Shown: positions 57,401 to 64,000 of the stretch, one piece after another
Layout of the letters: each line of letters opens with the position of its first letter
Numbering within the stretch: the stretch's first letter is position 1
Notes under the pieces: model-generated
What the model was told of the DNA's origin: nothing
Seen by the model: the letters and a program-made list of their open reading frames with translations, nothing else
The model's database searches: none
Source of the DNA: Magnolia sinica
Lineage: Eukaryota > Streptophyta > Magnoliopsida > Magnoliales > Magnoliaceae
Direction: 5' to 3'
Length of the DNA stretch: 64,000 nt
Assembly: GCF_029962835.1 (NCBI RefSeq)
Contig: NC_080574.1
Span: 22,046,001 to 22,110,000 of the forward strand
Program-made: the position numbers and the translations under genes

Positions 57401-59355
57401 GGAAATTAATGGCCCACCAAGTACAAGCATACATCTTGCTTTCTCTAGACCACAGCACGGGACCATAACCCAAGACTCACAATTCCTTAAAGACACCATA
57501 CCTGATAGAAGTTTTGGGAGGAAGCTTCTATAGTGTGACCATTTACTTAAGATGCAAAATCAAATTTGTACATGTAAATTATCAATAAAAACCCACAAAG
57601 ACATCAGTTTGACAATAATTCTCTCAAGAACCATCTAACAAGTGGAACCCAAAAGTATTCACAGTGAACACAAACAATGTTATAAATAGAAATTAAAAAG
57701 AAATAAAGAAAAAATAAACTACTTGTTAAAAGGGGAAAAAAGGATAGAAAAAACAGATTTCCCAGAAATACTCTTGAAATGCCTTCAAACAATGATAACA
57801 TGAAACTAATGACTATCCCTAGCGTACATATAATTCCCGTGTTCTTCAAGAAGAAAGGCTTTGGAAGCAAATAGTAAACATGCAACAAAGCAACCAAACG
57901 CATTTAGAACGCTCACCCTCTTGAAGCCTGAAATAAGATGAACCGAAACCCAGCCTTGACCATCCATCTGGGCTTTCAAGTAATCATCTGTCTCCAAGTT
58001 TACGTCGCTGCACATTGTACATATGTAATTGCCCACGATGGAACTCCCAGCATAAGCACAAGAACAACAAACTCTCCACCATAACAGAACAAAAAAAAAA
58101 AAAAACATGAAATTGCTAACAATCAAATCCTTTGAAATTACCTGAAATAATATTCAATTTGTTGAAGAAGTGCATTGCACACTTCAGCATCTGCCTGTGG
58201 TGTATAAACTGGAAAAGGCGGAGTATGCATCACCACCCCCCCTCTAATGGGGTCCTGGTATGGAGCAGGACCACTGTACAAAGGCCTATATACATCTGCT
58301 AGAACGAAACTTCATTATTGCTCCCAATAAAAAAGGAGGGACAAGAAACAACTATAAAGATTTCTTGATAAAGACAAATTACCTTGGAAAATAGGAGGGG
58401 GAAAACAACTTCAATGATTTCTTGTCAAAGACAAATTACATTGGAAAATAGGAGCGAAAAAAAGGAAAACAACTACAACGATTCTTGATAAAGATAGATT
58501 ACCTTGAAAAGGCAGTTCGCTGAAGTAATAAGAAGGAACCATATAATCCATAGCAGGATGGGGCGCAGGTGATCCGTAGTACAAAGGACTCATGACAGCA
58601 GGGACGGGATTAGGGTGAGTGTGAGGCGGCATTGGTGAGGGCTGCACCCTAAACCCTTGATGTTGATACTGATAATGGTGATTGTGATTGAAATTCCGAG
58701 GGACAAATGCCCGACGATTGGAATTCCATTCGGGCGGCCGGGGCTGCTGGCGCCTGTTGATGAAGTTATTGTTATGGAACGGTGACCCGCCCCTCTGATT
58801 GTTCGACGAGAACCGTTGATTGTGGTGGTACCGCTGTTGGACCGGCGATCTGGACGGACGAGAATGGACCACCGGCGGCGGCGGCGGCATTGGCATCGGA
58901 GCGGCGATCTTGCTCAGTTGATCGGAGTCGGAGGCTGCCGTCGTCGTCATCGAGCTTGTAGAAGCGGGCTCTGGTAGGGTTTCGATAGGAGGAGGAGACG
59001 CCGTCTCCGGAGTCGGGGTACTTGAAGGAGATTCCGAGGAATGTGGCTGTTGAGAGGGGTAAAATGGTCAATAACGAAAAATAAGGCGTTTGTAGGTATT
59101 GAGAAAGAAAGAGAAAAACGAAGAAAAAGAAAGAAAAACCTCCGGAAGCTTCTTGGAAGAATCAGAAAGAGAGGGCCACGAGGAAGGGTCGATCACGGGA
59201 TGAACGGCTGGTGTTGCTTCCCCGCCTCTGGCGAGCTTCTTCCAGGCGTTGATGGGGGTGATACTGTTGGAGGAGGGAGGGGCATTATTGGAAGAAGGAT
59301 ATGAAGGGCTTCCTTCTACTTCGTGAGAAGGTTGAGAGAGAAGAGAAGTGACCAT
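42579..59355 (-). CDS. LARP1: La-related protein, LARP1B/C type, six exons with a 14.9-kb intron
   Basis: An RNA-binding protein of the LARP1 family; plant members bind mRNA 5' ends or poly(A) and act in translation, heat-induced mRNA decay and senescence. Exons: 59140-59355, 59046-58503, 58295-58142, 58007-57917, 43014-42943, 42830-42579; the product is 442 residues. Residues 1-72 include SITPINAWKKLARG and DPSSWPSLSD, typical of LARP1 N-termini. A low-complexity Pro/Asn/Arg/His region follows (to about 255). The La motif then spans exons 3-6: LLQQIEYYFS, DVNLETDDYLKAQMDGQGWV, LISGFKR, VKRLTEDVNLILKALRPST, VVEVQ, KLRKRGNW. There is no DM15 repeat after it, which points to the 1B/1C rather than 1A branch. 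The start is the first ATG (59355), about 50 bases after a TATA tract. All introns are GT/AG and all phases fit. Intron 4 (43015-57916) splits the La motif and is full of transposons. Confidence 0.86.
44669..44930. repeat. About 130-bp tandem duplication
   Basis: GAAGAATATTTGATGAAA occurs near 44669 and again near 44799. GGTATCA...GATCATTA(A/G)(C/T)TGGGTG followed by GTGGATGCT occurs at 44723 and 44854. The copies are diverged. It leads directly into the LINE-like tail below. Confidence 0.75.
44880..45128 (+). mobile_element. LINE-like 3' tail
   Basis: T-rich sequence with TTGGCTTGTATCTTGGCC followed by TTCTGCTTAATAAAATTGTC and a run of A. This is the 3' UTR style of plant L1-type LINEs, with an AATAAA-type signal near the end. 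No coding remains. Confidence 0.45.
45345..46095. repeat. Foldback repeat rich in GTAACGG / CCGTTAC
   Basis: CCGATACA, GTAACAGCCATAACCGTTAC and CCCCGTAACGG words at the left are mirrored by CGTAACGG, GGTAACCGTTACAGCC and ATCGATACGG at the right. No coding sequence or target duplication was identified. It is probably a non-autonomous DNA element of unknown family. Confidence 0.5.
46670..47420. repeat. Second foldback repeat rich in CGTATCGG / CCGATAC
   Basis: CCATATCGTATCCGTATC, GATACGTGATAC and ATATCGGCCCGATATG at the left are mirrored by GGCCGATACATCCCCGATAC, GCCGTATCGTATC and GACCGATACCGAC at the right. It is related in style to the repeat at 45345-46095. Confidence 0.5.
48559..48935 (+). 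mobile_element. L1-type LINE 3' coding fragment (zf-RVT region)
   Basis: The frame from about 48560 reads WQYGTPPKVTALAWLMGRN, then RILTVDNLHRKKM, the zf-RVT-type region that follows reverse transcriptase in plant L1 elements. After frame shifts, a typical LINE C-terminus (RNKRCFRN, NRAKLNVMRWAIAS) appears near 48820-48930. The upstream RT is missing, so this is a 5'-truncated, decayed copy. Confidence 0.75.
50429..50500. repeat. (AT)n microsatellite
   Basis: About 36 uninterrupted AT dinucleotides in the LARP intron. Confidence 0.97.
51746..52144. mobile_element. Tourist-like MITE, 399 bp, TAA target duplication
   Basis: The left end GGGCCTGCTTGGAATGAGGG, then TAAACTA, is mirrored by TAGTTTACCC, TCAATCCAAATAAGCCC at the right. 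TAA lies directly outside both ends (51743-51745 and 52145-52147), the PIF/Harbinger signature. Confidence 0.85.
52201..53447 (+). mobile_element. Tourist-like element, copy A of an inverted pair
   Basis: The ends AGGCCTATTTGGATTC and GAATCCAAACAAGCCC are flanked by TTA on both sides (52198-52200, 53448-53450). At 1247 bp it is long for a MITE but shows no transposase domain. The whole element reappears in reverse orientation at 54655-55965 with very high similarity. Confidence 0.85.
53590..53880 (-). mobile_element. L1-type LINE 3' end
   Basis: The minus strand encodes IWWFVWEERNGRCFNNKST, then KSLLIEW, the conserved C-terminal wording of plant L1 LINEs. A short 3' tail runs to about 53590. 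It is 5'-truncated and lies in the spacer between the two inverted elements. Confidence 0.75.
54150..54601. mobile_element. Tourist-like MITE containing an AT microsatellite
   Basis: GGGGTTTGTTTGGATGCC at the left faces GCATCCAAAAGGGTG at the right, with TAA just outside each end (54147-54149, 54602-54604). Internal AAGTTGACTT / AAGTCAACC words also mirror. The (AT)n run at 54432-54484 sits in its middle. Confidence 0.7.
54432..54484. repeat. (AT)n microsatellite
   Basis: About 26 AT dinucleotides inside the Tourist-like MITE at 54150-54601. Confidence 0.95.
54655..55965 (-). mobile_element. Tourist-like element, copy B of an inverted pair
   Basis: The ends GGGCCTATTTGGATTCACG and AATCTAAACAGGCCC lie inside TAA (left) and TTA (right). 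The reverse complement follows copy A (52201-53447) almost base for base, including TCAATGTTTGGATA blocks and the phrase ACCTGGTTGCAGGAAGATAT (copy A has one change in it). No coding domain is recognised. Confidence 0.85.
56368..56394 (+). repeat. Poly-A run
   Basis: An uninterrupted run of about 25 A after ..GATGAAGC. It could be the tail of an old retroposon, but no body with tRNA-like boxes or LINE sequence is recognised just upstream. Confidence 0.6.
58311..58505 (-). repeat. About 61-bp triplication over a LARP splice donor
   Basis: Three successive copies of a unit that includes the exon 2 end and donor lie in intron 2. The donor word CAAGGTAAT is intact at 58503 and in the distal copy at about 58383, while the middle copy reads CAATGTAAT and has lost the GG|GT context. 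Reading through gives the repeated peptide words FQGNLSLS and FQCNLSLT and then a stop. Confidence 0.75.
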
Positions 59356-59402
59356 CCGAATCCTCTCTGAAAACAACTTGGTACAATAGGGAAATACTTT
59401 GG

Positions 59403-59415
59403 ATATATATATATA
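59403..59415 (-). promoter_or_regulatory. Candidate TATA box of the LARP gene
   Basis: On the minus strand CTATATATATATATCC lies about 50 bases upstream of the start codon. The placement would give a very short leader. Confidence 0.45.
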
Positions 59416-60666
59416 GGGTTCGACTCTTGTGTTTGTTAGTTATACTCTATTTAAATAATATTACCTCTTCGAGGGTGCCGATGCGAGTGTTTATCAGAAA
59501 TCTAGACCGTCCAAACCACTGTTGGAACTGTGGATTGATAATTACATAAAAATTCTCTCAGATGATGATATTAATCATCTGATTTTTTTTTTCCTTTGAA
59601 TTTGGACAGTTTACTGTTTTAATTTTAACCATCCATTTGATAGCCACTAGATGAATGGTTAGTATGGATTGATCGGTGTTATTTTAAAGATATCATCCAT
59701 CTAAGATGGTACCCACTGTTTGAATGGTATGGATAGTTGCACATCAGTGTGTCAGTTGTTAAAATGATGAGTTACCACCATTTAACACAAAATCATGAGA
59801 TTTGGGAGGGTATACGTGAATCATGCGTTCGTGATCTGGGCCGTTTATTATCTAGCAGCTGAATCTCTTCCGTGTAATTCACTTTTACACGTGTAGGAAT
59901 ACATACGTACGAGTTCAGAGCTAGTTTTCTCCATCTTGTAGAAAGAGGTTGTGTTTCTGCCCACAATTCCCTACATGGACCCATTGTATTATCTGTGTAC
60001 CACTCACACCTTTGTCCCATTTCTCTGCCGGCTTGTGTCCCATTTCTCTTCCCAAATTAAAATGTATAATTCCGTGGGCCCAAGTTCTTGAATATGCCAT
60101 CGCTTCAAATAAAATCCAATCTCTAAAAGTGTGATCCAACGGCGCAAATTGCTCAATCTAGATGGTCTATAGGCAAAGGATCAATGGCGAGTGCATAAAA
60201 GATTGGCCGACAAGAGTCCCACGTCAGTGATCAACGGTGGGAAATGAAAGATCAACCATGATGATGATAATTAGTGGTCATATCTACCAATAATGGATGA
60301 TCATTGACTAGATCTAGTGGCATTGGATAATCTAGGTTAGGGATCTTGTAGTGGTTGGAGATTAATGGTTTGATCTAGCTACGATCCAAGATCAGTGGTC
60401 AAATATAGTGATATTAAAAGATCAATGGTCAGATCAAGTGATAATGGATGATGAGTGATCATATCTAGTGATAATTGATGATAGTTGGTCAGATCTGCCA
60501 ACAATAAGAAAAGATTGCCTGAACTAGTGTCACATGTAGTATCATATAAGTCTCATGGACTCTCATCTAACATGGCATGAGATGTGGATTTATTAAATAA
60601 ATGGTCTATTTTCTTCTTTTTCTTGTTTCTTCTTTTTAAGACTTTGACCTAACCTAAGCCTAGCCG
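59416..60666. other. LARP upstream region with diverged tandem repeat
   Basis: No gene is recognised. From about 60245 to 60520, a loose repeat of words such as GATCA(A/G)TGGTCAGATC and TAGTGATAATGGATGAT recurs several times with variation. Confidence 0.5.
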
Positions 60667-61223
60667 GGTATACGGTGGACGCGGATTTCCTGCGAAAGCC
60701 TTTCCCGGGAAGTTCCTGCGCAAGGATTCTGGATGGGGCCCACTGTGATGTTTGTTAGAAATCTAACCCGTCCATCCGTTTTTTGAACTCATTTTAGGAC
60801 ATGAGACCGAAAATGATTGGGATCCAAAACTCGAGTGGGCCATACTAGATGAAACAGTGGGGAAAGGAATTTCTACCGTTGAAACCTTCCCAGGATCCAC
60901 CTTGATGTTTATATTCCATCCAAACCGTTTACAAGGTCTTTTTCACTGAGATGAAGTGAAAAGGCCAAGAAATTAAACTGGTACAAAACTTTTGTGGCCA
61001 TATAAATGTTTCAACGATGTTCACTAAATCCCCACAGTTTCCTCTCGTGTGACCCAATTGAGTTTTTGATCCACCTCATTTTTGGTGGCATGTCCTAAAA
61101 TGAAGTCGAAAAACGGATGGACGGAGTGGCTTTCTCACAAACATCATAGTGGGCCCACACAGAATCCTTGCGCAGGAACTTCCTGCGAAAGGGTTTCGCA
61201 GGAAATCCGCGTCCCCGTATACC
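60667..61223. mobile_element. TIR element, TIR GGTATACGG.GGACGCGG
   Basis: The left end GGTATACGGTGGACGCGG, then ATTTCCTGCGAAAGCCTTTC, is mirrored at the right by AGGAACTTCCTGCGAAAGGG and CCGCGTCCCCGTATACC. Inner CGCAAGGATTCTG also mirrors. The interior has the GGGCCCACTGTGATGTT core. The terminal repeats exceed 50 bp with few differences. No convincing target duplication is seen. Same family as 24489-25011. Confidence 0.8.
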
Positions 61224-61389
61224 AGCCACTTACGTGCTTAAATGGGTCAAATTTAAGTACTGCTCCAACCCAACTGGGCCCACCTAACCCATTTACATAC
61301 GTTCAGGGATCCAAAATGCTGACCCGCATACAACCCCATTCAACGGAAATTGGATTGCGTGCTCGGTAACACAATACGCTAATGAATAA

Positions 61390-62260
61390 ACTTTGTGGGG
61401 CCCACCATGAGCTATGTGCACATTCGTTTTGTCAGATTATTTTAGGGAAAGAACGCAGCAACGAAGTATATGCAAAGCTCAAGTAGACCACACTACAAGG
61501 GATACTGTGAATTGAACACCTGCGGCTGAAATCTTAACAAGGCACAAAGGTTCTGGTTGAAGTTGATATTTGTATTTTCCTTTCATATGTCATAATAACC
61601 CTACGAACAAGTTGGATGACAAATAAACATTATTGTAAGCCTATAAAGGTTTCCACGATGGACATCATTATCTCCACTTGAGCTTTGGATATGATCCAAT
61701 TTTGATTTCAACCCTTAAAATGTGTCGAGAAAAATGAATGGATGACATGGTTAAGCCATGTAAATTCACAATGGGGCTTACAATCTATCCAGTGCACAGT
61801 GATCTTAATGCATTCATGCTCATTCAGTTATCTATATATGTGACCCATTTATACCTTGCATCCATTCGGGAAGCATCGATGCCCATGAAACTTTCTATGG
61901 TCCATATAGAAACCGTTAGGATGATACACCAACTCGGGGTGCAGCTCGAGGTGGGTTGGGTCAGGTTAAGAGTGTAAACCCAACATGACCTCATGAGGAC
62001 CCAACCTACAGTGAAAACCTAACAGGTTGGATGAGAAATAAATATCACGGTGAGCCCTATAAAGGTTTCAATAATGGACATTAGTATCCCCACTTGGGCT
62101 TTGGATATACTTCAATTTTGATTTCAACCCCTAAAATGAGCTGAGAAAAACAAATGGATGACGTGGACAAGCCATGTAAATTCATGGTGGGGCCCACAAT
62201 CTATCCAATGCATAATGATTTTAATCCTGATCTTAATCTATTCATGCTTTGTCCACGTTA
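61390..62260. repeat. Common-core repeat, right half duplicated
   Basis: A copy beginning GTGGGGCCCACCATGAGC near 61397 runs to about 61840. Its right part (CCTATAAAGGTTTC ... AATGAATGGATGACATGG ... AGCCATGTAAATTCA) recurs at about 62029-62255. The offset is about 420 bp. Confidence 0.6.
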
Positions 62261-62283
62261 ATTCACAGTAGGGCTCACAGTCT

Positions 62284-62561
62284 TGATGGGAATATTCTCC
62301 TCAGGGTCGACCGATCGAGTGCCTCGCTCGACCAGTCGAGGAGTCTGCTCGACCAATCGAGGACCCTGCTCGACTAGTCGAAGTTACGCAGATTCAGTCT
62401 GGATTTGGTGCAGACTGCGTAAATTTGAAGCGGTTTCACAAGAGGTGCGAAAGGGAGTTGCCTAAACTATAAATAGGGGTCATTAGGGCCTTTCTAAGGA
62501 TTGAAGAGAGTTTCCTAAAGCTTTGCAAGGGTTAGTTAAAGGGTTTAGGGCTATCAAAGGT

Positions 62562-62592
<31 letters not shown>

Positions 62593-63266
62593 AGGGAGAT
62601 TCTGCTTATAGAGGTGATCTACTTCGCAGTCGACGTATCAACGCTTCTACATCCTCATGATCGATGAGACCTTTCCATTTTTTCTTTATTCTCTTATTGT
62701 GCATCCACTCCTACATAAGTGAAGAAGATTTGATTCAAGTGGTGTGTGCTCGTGATCGGTTATAACGTTCTGCTTCATAGTGAATTGTTGCTCTGGACGA
62801 GGTCCCGTGGTTTTTACCTCTTTGAGGGTTTTCCACATAAAATATCTTGTGTTGTGTGGTTTATATTTTGATTTATTTCATTGTTTTATTATATCCCATA
62901 ATTCCAGTGTTTTGGGAGGCGAGATCTTAAGGTTTTTGTGCACCGCTCTCAACAAAATAGTATCAAAGAGTTCAAGTTACTTGAATGGATTGGGATCGGT
63001 TCTGAATTATGGAAGGTGGCTCTTCAAGGATGATCAGTCTCAATGGTTCTAACTGGACCATATGAAATGCTAAAATGGAGGACTTGCTTTATTGCAAGGA
63101 CTTATATGCTCCAATTCTAAGCATATCAGCAAAGACAAAGGATATATCATATCAGCAAAGATAAAAGATATATCAAATGACGATTGGAAGAAGTTGGACC
63201 AGAAGGCAGTGGGGTTTATTAGATAATGGCTGGACGATTCCATATTCCACCATATGTCTATGGAGA
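62284..63266 (+). mobile_element. Ty1/Copia LTR retrotransposon fossil (5' part)
   Basis: One LTR runs about 62284-62954 and ends in CTCAACA, with a TATA-like TATAAATAGG at 62468. A primer-binding site of the initiator-methionine tRNA type, slightly degraded, follows near 62957. A gag N-terminal piece follows at about 63010-63266, with family wording SLNGSNW and MEDLLYCKDLYAPI. The LTR carries a short tandem repeat at 62308-62392 built on CTCGACCAGTCGAGG. The element is cut off by another LTR element inserted at 63267; no pol or second LTR lies in the window. It is broken. Confidence 0.8.
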
Positions 63267-64000
63267 TGTCACGCCCCGAACTCGGAAACCAAGCTCACAA
63301 AATTCTCGATTGTCGAATCCGGCACCGACAGCCTCCGTAGAACCCCATTCTCGGCTCCCAGCACCCATTTATCAGGTTCCGATCCTGGGATCCTAAAAGG
63401 AGGATTTCTAATATCAATTTGATTCATAATGAGCATAACCAAACATAACTCACGAACAATAACCACAAGAACATCATCACAAAATTCACTATGATAAAAA
63501 ACTTTTAAGTACAATGTATCTGAAGGGAATACAAGATAATGCAAAAGATAGAAACTCAAAAGCTTGTCTGCACGCTGCTGCTACTGCGTTCTAGCGTCAC
63601 CTGCATGCATCAATCGTGCATAAGCTTATAGAAAGTTTAGAGGATGGTGTGAGTATGTGCGCAATATAAGCGTGCTCAGAATGCAAGGTCAGAGTAATGT
63701 GGAATCATGGTGATGAGTACATGAATGCAATCAGTCGTACCAAGGCTATGCGATGCAAGATATGAATGCTATCGGCCATAACACGGGCGTGCGATGCGAG
63801 ATGCAACTCAAGCATGTCAATCCTCATCATGTATCAGTACAGTTCTCATTCTGGATAATCACCGGGGTTTAGTACACTGCAAGTGCCACTACCGCTCTCC
63901 TAGCCGCACAGTCCAAGTGAGCGTAAGAAACCTCACTATCCGCCTGACCAATAGTCTGCTAATACCTATCCGGTATGTCGATAGTGAACTCATTTACGAG
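63267..64000 (-). mobile_element. LTR-like fossil inserted in the Copia fossil, runs off the window
   Basis: Begins TGTCACGCCCCGAACTCGG, the short-end style seen in plant LTRs, exactly where Copia gag coding stops. Overall arrangement resembles the LTR-like block at 17864-21313, and both look oriented to the minus strand. No coding piece is visible before the window ends. The family is probably Ty3/Gypsy-like, by resemblance only. Confidence 0.45.

Larger units (their letters stand above)
43015..57916 (-). other. Intron 4 of the LARP gene, 14.9 kb
   Basis: The donor is GTGAGCG and the acceptor ATTTGCAG. The flanking exons are in phase 0 and join the La motif (GFKR to VKRLTEDV) without loss. 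Contents include a tandem duplication, LINE tails, two GTATCGG-rich repeats, several Tourist-like elements, AT microsatellites and an inverted element pair. Stretches 43015-44660, 47430-48550, 48950-50420, 50510-51740 and 55980-57910 show no recognised element. I found no separate host gene inside it. Confidence 0.8.

Noticed and set aside
1-64000. tRNA, rRNA and CRISPR features
   Set aside because: No tRNA box pair, rRNA sequence or regularly spaced direct-repeat array was seen; the tandem repeats present have no unique spacers.

Overview
The window is nuclear DNA of a flowering plant. Three spliced or signal-bearing plant genes sit in a long, AT-rich, repeat-dense background, and nothing bacterial, organellar or viral in gene style is present. 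The abundance of short inverted-repeat elements with GTGGGCCCCAC / TGGTGTGGTCCAC cores suggests a magnoliid-type genome (Liriodendron, Magnolia or laurel relatives). That assignment is an inference from repeat style, not proof.

Layout. 1-9800 holds no host gene: a possible retroelement leader (about 720-1830), two striking perfect palindromes (2372-2393, 3521-3543), a broken Ty3/Gypsy fossil (4784-7226), a four-copy repeat cluster (7695-8560) and a Mutator-type MITE (8851-9330). The first host gene is an intronless secreted or lumenal TolB-like beta-propeller protein (9825-11963, +). 12-21.4 kb is repeats only: MITEs, a 100-bp tandem duplication, and a 3.4-kb LTR-like fossil. 21.6-29.7 kb carries a minus-strand PIF/Harbinger transposon with both usual genes (DDE transposase and Myb/SANT-like protein), a hAT-like element inserted into an intron of the second gene, and downstream on the same strand an unusual two-exon ORF with an RNase H1 N-terminal (viroplasmin-type) domain and a C-terminal membrane segment.

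The second host gene is a six-exon plastid-type signal peptidase I (33495-38827, +), whose 3.35-kb first intron contains a 1.6-kb Tourist-like element that itself hosts other repeats. The third host gene is a La-related protein (LARP1B/C type) on the minus strand, 59355 down to 42579. Its La motif is split by a 14.9-kb intron (43015-57916) packed with LINE pieces, Tourist-like elements and simple repeats. That intron contains two near-identical 1.25-1.3-kb elements in opposite orientation, which would make a very long hairpin in the pre-mRNA. The end of the window (60.6-64 kb) holds another TIR element, a Ty1/Copia fossil, and a second LTR element inserted into it that runs off the edge.

The three host genes do not form a pathway: one is a predicted secretory-pathway protein, one a plastid protein-maturation protease and one an RNA-binding translation or mRNA-decay factor. 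The main theme of the window is layered transposon insertion, especially inside introns.
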